Positions 17,807-25,994 of a stretch of 64,000 nucleotides of DNA are shown here, piece by piece. Each line of letters opens with the position of its first letter. Position 1 is the first letter of the stretch. The notes below the pieces were generated by a model, which worked only from the letters and a program-made list of their open reading frames with translations, was not told the origin of the DNA and ran no database searches. A program made the position numbers and the translations under genes. This stretch comes from Paenibacillus phyllosphaerae (GTDB lineage: Bacteria; Bacillota; Bacilli; Paenibacillales; Paenibacillaceae), in NCBI RefSeq assembly GCF_014192105.1, contig NZ_JACHXK010000001.1, positions 868,001 to 932,000 of the forward strand, written 5' to 3'.

Positions 17807-18562
17807 TTATTTGTCCGAATTCGGTTCGGCCTCGATCAGCTCGAGCAGCGCGCTTGGAATATTGAACTGCTGGTTGTCGATGCGAAAACGTCTGAGCTCT
17901 TCCTCCGCATCCAGCACCTGGTTCTCCTTGATCTCGCCCATCTCCACATGCAAACGCTCCATCTGGCGATCAAGCGCGGTGGCCGATTCCGCCGCGGATT
18001 TCAGTTCCTGCAGCAGACGTTCCGGTACGGCCTCATTATATTTGTAGAAAATTTTATGCTCCAGGCTCGCCCAGAAATCCATCGCGATCGTCCGGATCTG
18101 CACTTCGATGCACACCTTCTCGACCCGGTCGGACATGAACACCGGCACTTCGATCAGCATATGCAAGCTCTGATAGCCGTTCGGCTTCGGGTTCTTAATG
18201 TAGTCCTTAATCTCGAGAATCGTCAGGTCGGACTGGCGGGTCAGCATATCGCAAATTTTATAGATATCCGAGATGAACGAGCACGTGATGCGAAGGCCCG
18301 CAATGTCGCGGATATTGTTCTTGATGCTCGGCAGCGAAACCTCGAGATTTTTGCGAAACAGCTTGTTCATAATGCTCTCGGGCGACTTCAGCCGGGATTT
18401 CGTATGTTCAATCGGATTATAGTCATGGAGCAGATGGAATTCTTCCTTCAGAATTTCGATCTTCGTCTCCATCTCGTCCAGCGCGAATTTGTACACCATC
18501 ATAAAGCGGGTAATCGTATGTTTCAGTTGCTTGAATTGGGCGATTTGGTCTTGCGGGCTCAT
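17807..18562 (-). CDS. relQ: Small alarmone synthetase (RelQ/YjbM-like GTP pyrophosphokinase)
   Basis: A 251-residue synthetase-only RelA/SpoT homologue making (p)ppGpp from ATP and GTP or GDP. Visible motifs are EHTKSRLKSPESIMNKL, RDIAGLRITCSF (G-loop region), NPKPNGYQSLHM and the EVQIRT strand before FWASLEHK. There is no HD hydrolase, TGS or ACT domain, and the C-terminal coiled helix (about 195-240) suggests the RelQ oligomer type. The ATG at 18562 follows GAAGGGG; the open frame begins six codons earlier at a TTG. RelQ is my best assignment, but RelP (YwaC) is possible. Confidence 0.88.
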   Translation of the reverse strand: MSPQDQIAQFKQLKHTITRFMMVYKFALDEMETKIEILKEEFHLLHDYNPIEHTKSRLKSPESIMNKLFRKNLEVSLPSIKNNIRDIAGLRITCSFISDIYKICDMLTRQSDLTILEIKDYIKNPKPNGYQSLHMLIEVPVFMSDRVEKVCIEVQIRTIAMDFWASLEHKIFYKYNEAVPERLLQELKSAAESATALDRQMERLHVEMGEIKENQVLDAEEELRRFRIDNQQFNIPSALLELIEAEPNSDK

Positions 18563-18750
18563 GAACGTTATCCCCTTCAATAAAAAATCATCGTTATCGC
18601 ACCATTATAACAGAGTTCGCCAGCCGATTAACAATCGGACAATTTTGGAGCGCCTCCTCTCTTGCTCATGGAACGAAGCAAATAGGACTACTCCGCCCTT
18701 CGCCGCTAGGTTATGATAGGGAAGGTAATAAATGGGATATTGGAGAGATA

Positions 18751-19224
18751 ATGATGACGCGTCGCATTATAATTGGACTTGGCCTTATCCTGCTGGCATG
18801 TACCGGCAACGGCTGTTCCTCGTCCGATACAGAAGCCGCTTCCGATTCCGGACAACTAGCCTCGGTCCTGGTCTCGATCTATCGCAGCGATTCCATCAAG
18901 GCGCAGCCCGAGCTGATTCAGGCTATTCACGAGCCCGATGAGCTTCAATCCGTCGAGAATTGGATGGCTTCAGGAACGGAATCAACCCTTCCGCCAGAAG
19001 ACCAATTGGGACGAATCTTCACCTACTCGTTGGGCTACGAGAATGATGAAGGCCAGGTCGTGAGGTACGTCAGTTATATGGTCGTCGAATCTGCCGACGG
19101 TAAGCGATTGTTCAAGCCTTATGAGATCAAACCGGCTTATAACCTGGATCATTACGAGGATGCCATGCTTGGCTCGATAATCGAGCTTATTGGCAAGCAA
19201 GGCTGGAAGCTCGCTAGCGAATAG
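18751..19224 (+). CDS. Putative lipoprotein
   Basis: A 157-residue exported protein. A short hydrophobic signal is followed by a lipobox: LLAC with Cys17, or less likely GNGC with Cys22. A Ser/Asp-rich linker then leads to a folded domain of about 120 residues. No family recognised. GGAGAG precedes the double ATG. It probably sits on the outer face of the membrane. Confidence 0.7.
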   Translation: MMTRRIIIGLGLILLACTGNGCSSSDTEAASDSGQLASVLVSIYRSDSIKAQPELIQAIHEPDELQSVENWMASGTESTLPPEDQLGRIFTYSLGYENDEGQVVRYVSYMVVESADGKRLFKPYEIKPAYNLDHYEDAMLGSIIELIGKQGWKLASE

Positions 19225-19298
19225 ACTAGTGACCGCTGAAGACTGCCCAATAGTCACATCAGTAAGACCACCAACACTTCCAACTTAGGAGCGATTAT

Positions 19299-19814
19299 AT
19301 GAACACGACAACACTATCCGCATTGTTCCATGCCATCGAACATAACGAGCTAGAACACGTACAAGCGATCATCGTGTCACAACCCGATCTAGTGAATCAC
19401 GAGAATGAACAAGGCCTGACGCCGCTCGGCTACGCCGCCCACTTCGGCCATCCCGATGTCGTGCAGGCGCTGCTCGATGCCGGGGCCGAGGTGAATGCCG
19501 TCTCGCATTCCAAACTGTCGTTCATCCCTTCGAATACGGCCCTCCACGCAGCGATTGCCGGTACCCGCAGCGAAGCTGTCATCTCCATGCTGCTGCAGCA
19601 TGGCGCTTCGGTCAACTTATTCGACAGCAATGGGCATACGGTGCTGCACGTGGCCGCTTTTCACGATGACAATACGAAATTGATTCAGCAGCTGCTCGAA
19701 CGCGGAGCCGATGTGAACGCCGCTATAGAGGGCGGCGAGAAGCCGCTTGCGGTAGCGCTTCGCCAAGGCAACCAGCAGGTTGCCGCACTGCTGCAACAAC
19801 AAGGCGCCCGCTAA
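19299..19814 (+). CDS. Ankyrin repeat protein
   Basis: A 171-residue protein made of four to five ankyrin repeats: EQGLTPLGYAAHFGHPDVVQALLDAGAEV, then …NTALHAAIAG…MLLQHGASV, …HTVLHVAAF…QLLERGADV and …KPLAVALRQGNQQVAALLQQQGA. No signal peptide, so a cytoplasmic protein-binding role is likely. The partner is unknown. TTAGGAGCG lies upstream of the ATG, and it reads in line with the acetyltransferase gene 29 bp downstream. Confidence 0.88.
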   Translation: MNTTTLSALFHAIEHNELEHVQAIIVSQPDLVNHENEQGLTPLGYAAHFGHPDVVQALLDAGAEVNAVSHSKLSFIPSNTALHAAIAGTRSEAVISMLLQHGASVNLFDSNGHTVLHVAAFHDDNTKLIQQLLERGADVNAAIEGGEKPLAVALRQGNQQVAALLQQQGAR

Positions 19815-19843
19815 GATCGACTTATGCTTCTAAGGAGTGAAAG

Positions 19844-20416
19844 ATGGTTATGAAACCTACAAGAGCGGATTTATTCCGCGGCGAGCTGTTGCGCTTCGCC
19901 GCTTCGCAACCCGAGGATGCCGACATTCTCGCTGCATACACCGAAGACTACGCCTATATGATGGATGTCGACACCGAATACGCGGTCCCGCAAAATGCTG
20001 ACGCGATCCGGGCGCTCGAGGTCCCCCGCGATGCGATCGAGTTCATGCTGCGGACGCTCGACGATGACCATCTCGTCGGTTTCGCCGCCCTGCACGGCAT
20101 CGAATGGAACAATCAGTCCGCCAAGCTTGCGGTCGGGATCGGCGACCCGGACGACCGCGGCAAAGGCTATGGCATCGACGCCGTGCGCATGACGCTCCGT
20201 TACGCGTTCCACGAGCTGAATTTGAACCGCGTCAGCCTGGAGGTCATCGCCTACAACGAGGCTGCGTACCGGACGTATCTGAAAGCAGGCTTCACCCAAG
20301 AAGGGCGGCTGCGCTCCGCCGTGCTTCGTGGAGGCCAGAGCTTCGATCTGATCGTCATGGGCATTCTTCGCCACGAATGGGCCGCCGGGCAGACGGCCGG
20401 AAAACAACTGAGGTAA
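19844..20416 (+). CDS. GNAT family N-acetyltransferase (RimJ/RimL-like)
   Basis: A 190-residue acetyltransferase. The acetyl-CoA-binding motif A (GIGDPDDRGKGYGIDAVRM, about 102-120) and the motif B region NRVSLEVIAYNEAAYRTYLKAGF are typical of the RimJ/RimL group. The substrate may be a protein N-terminus, amino acid or antibiotic and cannot be told. AAGGAG precedes the ATG. Confidence 0.9.
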   Translation: MVMKPTRADLFRGELLRFAASQPEDADILAAYTEDYAYMMDVDTEYAVPQNADAIRALEVPRDAIEFMLRTLDDDHLVGFAALHGIEWNNQSAKLAVGIGDPDDRGKGYGIDAVRMTLRYAFHELNLNRVSLEVIAYNEAAYRTYLKAGFTQEGRLRSAVLRGGQSFDLIVMGILRHEWAAGQTAGKQLR

Positions 20417-20569
20417 GGCATCATCCGGATCGAAATGAAACTCCCTCGGCTATTACCCGGGAAATTGTCGAATCGCCTCTTATGACGGCGGATTCGGCAT
20501 TTTATCGTCGAGGTTATTTCTGGTATGATAGACCGTAAAAAAGCACTTGTACAACAGGAGGCACTTCGC

Positions 20570-21922
20570 TTGAGCACGATTTACCGCAAAAAGAAGCTAA
20601 GGCCGGTCCAGCTTGTCGTCCTGATCTATGTCGTGGCTACCTTCGTCTCGGCCGGCATTCTTCGACTGCCCTTCATGCATAAGCCCGGCGTATCGATCAG
20701 CTTCACCGATGCGCTCTTCACCGCCGCCAGCTCCATCAGCGTCACGGGGCTGACCGTCATCTCCGTCTCGGATGTGTTCAACACGGCAGGCCTGATCGTT
20801 CTCATTATTTTGTTCCAGATCGGCGGGATCGGGATCATGACGCTCGGCACCTTCTTCTGGCTGCTATTCGGCCAGCGCATCGGGCTCGAGCAGCGGATGT
20901 TCATTGCCGCCGACCATAACCGGCCGACGCTGTCGGGACTCGTGGGACTGATGCGGAGCATTCTCGCGCTGGCGTTCGTGATCGAGCTGATCGGCGCTGT
21001 TCTTTTGGGCACGCATACGTTGTTAACGGGTTATCACGACCATTGGTATACGGCTTATTTTCACGGGCTGTTCGCTTCGGTCAGCGCGTTCACGAATGCC
21101 GGCTTCGATCTGAACGGCTCTTCGCTCATCCCGTTCGCCCATGACTACTACTATCAGATCGTGACGATGCTGCTCATCATTAGCGGCGGGATCGGATTCC
21201 CCGTCCTGCTCGAGCTGAAATGGAAAGTGCTTCACCGCAAGGAGCGCCACCGGTTCTCCCTGCTGACGAAGATCGCGATCTTGATGTTCGGCGTGCTCAC
21301 GACCTTAGGCGCGGTCATGTTCTTCGTCTTCGAGCACAATCAATTCCTCGCGGACAAAAACTGGCATGAAACGCTGTTCTATTCGCTCTTCCACTCGGTG
21401 TCGTCGCGCAGCGGCGGCATGACGACCATGGATATCGGCGCGCTCGGTCCTTCGACGCTCATGATGCTGTCGGGCCTCATGTTCATCGGCGCATCGCCAA
21501 GCAGCGTCGGCGGCGGTATTCGGACGACCACCTTCTTCGTCATGATCGCTGCCGTCTGGTCCTATATGCGCGGGCAACGAAATTCGAAGGTGTTCGGGCG
21601 CGAGCTCGACGAAGACGATATCCGCCGCTCGTTCATCGTCTTCTTCGTGGCCACGGCGCTCGTCTTCACCGCCTTCGTGTTGCTGTCGTTCACCGATCCG
21701 TTCCCGCTGCAGCAGCTCATCTTCGAGGTGTGCTCCGCCTTCGGTACGACCGGCTTGTCGACGGGCATTACGCCGGAGTTGTCGATCGCCGGCAAAATCA
21801 TCCTGATCACGGTCATGATCATCGGACGCGTAGGCATTCTGAACATGCTCCTGCTCCTCAAGCAAGAGGATCATCCCGTGCGAATCCGATATCCCAAAGA
21901 GACCGTTATCGTCGGACAATAA
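20570..21922 (+). CDS. ktrB: KtrB-type potassium transporter subunit
   Basis: A 450-residue TrkH/KtrB membrane protein with four pore loops carrying the conserved selectivity-filter glycines: SVTGLTV, TNAGFDL, RSGGMTT and GTTGLSTG. It forms the Na+- or H+-coupled K+ channel that works with a cytoplasmic RCK subunit (KtrA/KtrC), which is not in this window, so KtrD is equally possible. I placed the start at the TTG at 20570, 8 nt after GGAGG, rather than the upstream ATG at 20525, which has no site. Confidence 0.92.
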   Translation: MSTIYRKKKLRPVQLVVLIYVVATFVSAGILRLPFMHKPGVSISFTDALFTAASSISVTGLTVISVSDVFNTAGLIVLIILFQIGGIGIMTLGTFFWLLFGQRIGLEQRMFIAADHNRPTLSGLVGLMRSILALAFVIELIGAVLLGTHTLLTGYHDHWYTAYFHGLFASVSAFTNAGFDLNGSSLIPFAHDYYYQIVTMLLIISGGIGFPVLLELKWKVLHRKERHRFSLLTKIAILMFGVLTTLGAVMFFVFEHNQFLADKNWHETLFYSLFHSVSSRSGGMTTMDIGALGPSTLMMLSGLMFIGASPSSVGGGIRTTTFFVMIAAVWSYMRGQRNSKVFGRELDEDDIRRSFIVFFVATALVFTAFVLLSFTDPFPLQQLIFEVCSAFGTTGLSTGITPELSIAGKIILITVMIIGRVGILNMLLLLKQEDHPVRIRYPKETVIVGQ

Positions 21923-21937
21923 CAGCGCAGCGCAAAC

Positions 21938-21984
21938 AGCCGTACACAGTAGACGCCAAGAGCGTCCAAGTGTACGGCTTTTTT
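21938..21984 (+). terminator. Terminator of ktrB
   Basis: AGCCGTACAC … GTGTACGGCT followed by TTTTTT, with an inner GACGC…GCGTC pairing. Confidence 0.88.
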
Positions 21985-21994
21985 GTAACAAGGA

Positions 21995-22975
21995 TTAAGG
22001 GATGAGGAGAATCTTGCCCGTGCTCAAGCGGCTCTCGAGCAACCGGTGCGCCTCCGCTCCATCGCGAAGCGCAAACCGCGCGGGCTCCTCCAGCCGAAGA
22101 CGGCCTTCGCGCAGTTCTTGGAATAGCGCCGACGCTCGCGCCACCCGCTCCTCCCGGCTCGTGATATGGTTCCACAGATCGCCGCCGGTGAGCGTCTTAG
22201 ACGTATCCATCAGCATTCGGGGGTCAACCGGCTGCGGGTCCCCGCCCGCCATTCCGTAGAAGACCACGGCGCCCTTGGTACGAACCGCAGCGAAGCTGTC
22301 CATAAGCGTCGAGCCGACCGAATCGTAGGCGACCTGCACGCCTTGGCCGTCCTGCGACCATGCGCGTACCGTCTCGCTCCACACTAAGGAAGAATCGCTC
22401 CCATACATCAGCACCTCATCCGCTCCTGCCTGAAGAGCCTTCTCCCGTTTGGCCTCCGAGGAGGTCAACCCGAGCACCCGGGCTCCCTTGGCCTTGCTAA
22501 GCTGAATGAGCAGCTGCCCTACGCCGCCCGCCGCGGCATGCACGAGCACCTCATCGCCTGCCTGTACGCGGTAGCTGTCGTTCACCAGATAATGCGCCGT
22601 CAACCCCTGCAGCAGCAAGGAGGCCGCCTGCTCGCATGCGATATCGTCCGGCAGCGGAATCGCATGAGCCGCCGGCACGCGAACGAGCTCGGCATTGGCA
22701 AACGGCACGTCGCAAAACGCGATGCGATCGCCAATCCGAATCCCTTCCGCATCATCCGCGACGCGTTCGACGACTCCCGCTCCCTCATAACCGAGGATGT
22801 ATGGAGGCTCTCCTTGCAGATGGTAGTTTCCTTTGCGCCGATAAACATCGGCGAAATTAAGGCCGATCGCCCGCATCCGGACGAGTACCGTCCCTGCCGC
22901 AAGCTCCGGCTCCTGCACCTCCCGGTATTCCAATACTTCAGGACCGCCGAAGCGGTCGAATACGAGTGCTTTCAT
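21995..22975 (-). CDS. Quinone oxidoreductase-type zinc-independent alcohol dehydrogenase (MDR family)
   Basis: A 326-residue medium-chain dehydrogenase. The GroES-like N-domain contains NFADVYRRKGNYHL and GYEGAGVVE. The Rossmann domain has VHAAAGGVGQLLIQLSKAKGA (AAxGGVG nucleotide motif), typical of NADPH:quinone reductases (Qor). The zinc-binding Cys/His of true alcohol dehydrogenases are missing, as expected. The ATG at 22975 gives the conserved MKALVFDRFGGPEVL; a TTG three codons earlier is the alternative. GGAGG lies upstream. Confidence 0.9.
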   Translation of the reverse strand: MKALVFDRFGGPEVLEYREVQEPELAAGTVLVRMRAIGLNFADVYRRKGNYHLQGEPPYILGYEGAGVVERVADDAEGIRIGDRIAFCDVPFANAELVRVPAAHAIPLPDDIACEQAASLLLQGLTAHYLVNDSYRVQAGDEVLVHAAAGGVGQLLIQLSKAKGARVLGLTSSEAKREKALQAGADEVLMYGSDSSLVWSETVRAWSQDGQGVQVAYDSVGSTLMDSFAAVRTKGAVVFYGMAGGDPQPVDPRMLMDTSKTLTGGDLWNHITSREERVARASALFQELREGRLRLEEPARFALRDGAEAHRLLESRLSTGKILLIP

Positions 22976-23066
22976 CCTGACCAACAGCCTCCGCCTTCAA
23001 TGGTATACGTTCATTATGGCATATTGCCGCTCTACATGCTCGGGTGGCGACCGGTTAGCGCGGGAC

Positions 23067-23102
23067 AAAAAAGCCAGCGGTCCTTCGCGGACGGCTGGCT
23101 TT
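23067..23102 (-). terminator. Terminator of the stalk-domain protein gene
   Basis: On the minus strand AAAGCCAGCCGTCCGC-GAA-GGACCGCTGGCTTTTTT, 32 bp past the stop. Confidence 0.85.
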
Positions 23103-23133
23103 CGGTTGTGAGGCATCATGCGCTGTTGCTATG

Positions 23134-24231
23134 CTACTTGAATTTCGAGAGCGGAATCGCGAATTCCGGGATACCCGCAGCGTACGGCGTGTACTCGTAC
23201 ACGGTGAAGTAGACGACGAGCGACTCGCCCCGCAGATAGAAGCGCTGATCCGCCGGGATGGTCGTGAACGGTTCAAACAACGGCTCATACTTCGCGAACT
23301 GCTTGCTGACCTCGGCATTGATGATGCTGACGTAGCTTGGATTGTTCTGCGCCGCTTCCTGGAGCGTCAGCTCCTTGCCGGTCGTCAGGTCGTACGTATG
23401 ACCGATATAGTCCGGCATGCCATGCGCGCCGCCCGTGTAGGCGTAATATTCGAAGCGGACGCTGAGCAAATTGTTGTCGTTCTTCGTCACCGTATAATTG
23501 ATCTCGTAGGAGTACGGCGGCACATCGGCCTGTTCTTCTTCGGCTTGCTTCACGAACGCCTCCGCATCCTTCTTGAAGGATGCCGCTTCCGCCTGCAGCA
23601 GCGCATTGACCTTCGCCTGCACATCGGCGTTCGCCAGACCTTCGATCTGCGGATATTGAATGTCCACTTCAACATTCGGCTTCGAGATGTTGTAGGTCTC
23701 GTTCTGAAGCGTCAGGGCATTCACCTTCGCCGGTTCGATCGTCACCAGCTTGGCGGTATTGTTGTAGCCGATCTTGTAATCCATCTGCTCGAGCAGGAAC
23801 CGCAGCGGCAGATAGGTCGTGCCTTTCACGATAATCGGCTGCTGACTGCCCAGCGACAGCTTGTGACCGTTGACGTCATACACGTAGAAGCCGTTATCAT
23901 CGAGCTTCATCGAGAGCTTCTTGCCTTTGCCCGCGACCGAGATTACCTTCGTCTTCTGGTCCCAAGCTGCCGTAAGGCCGAGCTGCTTGCTCAGGAAAGT
24001 CAGCTGCACGTAGGTCTGGCTCTCCGAGATCCCGCCCGGCACGGCAACCGTCTTGCCGTTAATGGACACTTGCAGCGTCTGCAACTGGATGGCCGGCTGG
24101 TATTGCACGGCCGCGTAAGAGGTTCCGGACAACGCTGGCAGCGCCGCCGTTCCTCCCAATAGCACGGCTGCCGTCAGGGGAATGGCCATGAAGCGTTTGG
24201 CACGCGTAGTTAGAGATGGATAAGTTTTCAT
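23134..24231 (-). CDS. Secreted protein with copper-amine-oxidase stalk and DUF3298-type domains
   Basis: A 365-residue exported protein. The signal peptide (about 1-38) ends in GTSYAA. The stalk region (about 45-165) shows the repeated pattern …VQLTFLSKQLGLTAAWDQKTK… and …GTTYLPLRFLLEQMDYKIGYNN. The C-terminal part (about 175-365) resembles the DUF4163/DUF3298 pair seen in RsiV-like proteins: YPQIEGLANADVQAKVN, YYAYTGGAHGMP and LTLQEAA. RsiV binds lysozyme, but there is no transmembrane anti-sigma segment here. AAGGAGTCG lies 8 nt before the ATG. Confidence 0.85.
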   Translation of the reverse strand: MKTYPSLTTRAKRFMAIPLTAAVLLGGTAALPALSGTSYAAVQYQPAIQLQTLQVSINGKTVAVPGGISESQTYVQLTFLSKQLGLTAAWDQKTKVISVAGKGKKLSMKLDDNGFYVYDVNGHKLSLGSQQPIIVKGTTYLPLRFLLEQMDYKIGYNNTAKLVTIEPAKVNALTLQNETYNISKPNVEVDIQYPQIEGLANADVQAKVNALLQAEAASFKKDAEAFVKQAEEEQADVPPYSYEINYTVTKNDNNLLSVRFEYYAYTGGAHGMPDYIGHTYDLTTGKELTLQEAAQNNPSYVSIINAEVSKQFAKYEPLFEPFTTIPADQRFYLRGESLVVYFTVYEYTPYAAGIPEFAIPLSKFK

Positions 24232-24361
24232 AAGTATCGACTCCTTGAACAAACATGATGAACTGCATAATGGCTGGTCCTTGCTTTTCTTTGCAACCAA
24301 AGGGCTGACCATGGTATCGTAATGATGATTGGTGACCATTGGAAAAAAGGAGTGATTTGCC

Positions 24362-25060
24362 TTGATTAATCTTTATCCCGCTTCTTCCCGCTTTGCAGGC
24401 GACCGCGGTTGGCTCAAGAGCCAGCTCAGCTTCTCCTTCGGCGATTATTACGATGAGAATAACACGTCCTTCGGCCCGCTGCGCGTCTTCAACAACGACA
24501 TCATCCAGGGCGGCTTCGGCTTCGGCGCCCATCCGCACCGCGAGATGGAGATCGTCTCCGTCGTGCTGTCCGGTCATCTGAAGCACGAGGACAGTACGGG
24601 CGAGAGCGCCGTTACCACTTGGGGCGGCGTACAGCGCATGTCCGCCGGAACCGGGCTTATTCACTCCGAGGTCAATCCGACGGAAGAGGACTGCGAGATC
24701 CTTCAAATATGGTTTACCCCGAATGAAAGCAAGTTGACGCCTTCCTACGAGACGACCACCTATGACACGAACGCGCTCAAAGGCCAACTGCTGCCGATCG
24801 TATCGCAACAATCCGGACCGAATGTCGCGTACATCCACCAAGACCTGACGATCTACCTGTCAGAGCTTGAGGCAGGCCGGGAGCTGACATTCGAGCAGCC
24901 GGCAGGCAGACGAATCTATCTGTTCGTGATCGAAGGCCAGCTTACGCTGAACGGCTCCGACACGCTCGGCTGGCGCGACTCCGCCCGCATTACAGACGTG
25001 ACTCAGCTTAACCTGCAGGCGAATGAGCAGACACGCTTCATGCTCATCGATCTGCCTTAA
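24362..25060 (+). CDS. Pirin family protein
   Basis: A 232-residue bicupin. The metal-binding HPHREMEIVSVVL and HSEVNPTEE segments give the expected His/His/His/Glu ligands. Pirins include quercetin 2,3-dioxygenases and regulators, and the role here is unknown. The start is TTG at 24362 with GGAG 9 nt upstream. The 25074 gene follows 13 bp downstream in an apparent operon. Confidence 0.9.
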   Translation: MINLYPASSRFAGDRGWLKSQLSFSFGDYYDENNTSFGPLRVFNNDIIQGGFGFGAHPHREMEIVSVVLSGHLKHEDSTGESAVTTWGGVQRMSAGTGLIHSEVNPTEEDCEILQIWFTPNESKLTPSYETTTYDTNALKGQLLPIVSQQSGPNVAYIHQDLTIYLSELEAGRELTFEQPAGRRIYLFVIEGQLTLNGSDTLGWRDSARITDVTQLNLQANEQTRFMLIDLP

Positions 25061-25073
25061 GGAGGCTATACCT

Positions 25074-25409
25074 TTGACGAACCCAGTGAAGCAAAAGTTG
25101 CTGATCAAACAAGTAATCGGCAGAATGCTGCTCGATACGGAAGCGAACGGCTGCTCGTTCTCCCTTGAGCCGCATGAGAACGGCTGGTCCGTTCGCGTCG
25201 AGCAGGTCGAACCTGCGATCGGCCGCGAGATTGAGCGGCTGGCGAGCGAGCTGAACCTGTTCTATTTTGAAGAGAATACCGCAACCGGCGAGCTGCGCAA
25301 ATGGTGGCTCTATGATCTGGATCTGCCGCAGTTGGCATGGAACGCCGATGAGCGCACGCTATCGCTCGTACTCTCCTCCCGCGTTTCGTACACGAACGAA
25401 CGGGTGTAG
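25074..25409 (+). CDS. Hypothetical protein, 111 residues
   Basis: Starts at TTG 25074, preceded by AAGGAGG with 7-nt spacing. The open frame runs earlier into pirin but without a site. The protein is a small alpha/beta domain with a Trp-rich strand ([17 protein letters not shown]) and no signal peptide. I do not recognise the family. It is co-oriented with pirin and probably co-translated. Confidence 0.7.
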   Translation: MTNPVKQKLLIKQVIGRMLLDTEANGCSFSLEPHENGWSVRVEQVEPAIGREIERLASELNLFYFEENTATGELRKWWLYDLDLPQLAWNADERTLSLVLSSRVSYTNERV

Positions 25410-25438
25410 CGGCTGAAAGCATAAGGATGGCATTCACG

Positions 25439-25814
25439 ATGGCAACGATTGACGATTTTCATAAGCTAGACATCCGGATGGGGACGATCATCGAAGCGGA
25501 GCCCTTCCCGGAAGCGCGAATCCCGGCGATCAAGCTGCGTATCGACTTGGGCCCGGTAGCAACAATGGTCAATGCTGCATTCCCACTCTCTCGATTGTGA
25601 ACGCAAACCAATGACCTTGAGCGCTCAGATTACGTACCGCTATTCGCCTGAAGCGCTGATCGGCCGCCAGGTCGCCGCGGTCGTCAACTTCCCGCCGCGC
25701 AAGATCGCCGGCTTCAAGTCCGAGGTCCTCGTTCTCGGAGGCGTGCCTGATGCAGGCGATGTCGTGCTGCTGCGGACGGATGAAGCGGTACCGAACGGCA
25801 CGCCGATCGCGTAG
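25439..25814 (+). pseudogene. csaA: csaA (tRNA-binding domain chaperone), interrupted by repeat-derived sequence
   Basis: The 5' part encodes [20 protein letters not shown] and continues to IDLGP. The 3' part, in another frame, encodes SAQITYRYSPEALIGRQ through VVNFPPRKIAGFKSEVLVLGG to the normal C-terminus. Between them, where homologues have about seven residues (EIGIKQS in B. subtilis), 64 nt are present. They include TCAATGCTGCATTCC and GAACGCAAACCAATGA, the two arms of the repeat at the window start. The result is a stop (TGA, 25604-25606 region) and a frameshift. CsaA binds tRNA and unfolded protein as a homodimer; this copy should not make it. An internal restart could give only the C-terminal two-thirds. 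Confidence 0.85.
25570..25614 (+). repeat. Hairpin repeat copy inside csaA
   Basis: TCAATGCTGCATTCC, a 14-nt loop region, then GAACGCAAACCAATGA. The arms match the 47-bp array units at 1-118 exactly over 15 and 15-16 nt, while the loop differs in sequence and length (7 nt longer here). The arms are imperfect inverted repeats of each other. Confidence 0.8.
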
Positions 25815-25922
25815 GCGATACTCGCGTATGGAGCGGGATCACGTCACGGGCGGGAGATTGCGTTCAGCCGATCGCCGATGCGTGAAGGTTGGCGCTGCTA
25901 TGGTTACATACCAGGCAAAGAG

Positions 25923-25948
25923 AAAGGGCTGCTGCGGCAGCCCTTTTG
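25923..25948. terminator. Terminator between csaA remnant and the solute-binding protein gene
   Basis: AAAGGGCTGC-TGCG-GCAGCCCTTTT, a 10-bp stem with T-rich flank on the plus strand and CTTTCTCTTT on the minus strand. It probably serves both converging genes. Confidence 0.8.
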
Positions 25949-25994
25949 CTTTTGTTTTGCTTTTTCTTTTACTACTACTTTACTTTGGCTCATA

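Noticed and set aside
20417-20569. c-di-AMP (ydaO) riboswitch before ktrB
   Set aside because: The gap is too short and none of the conserved ydaO core is visible; only a weak hairpin near 20470-20500 is present.
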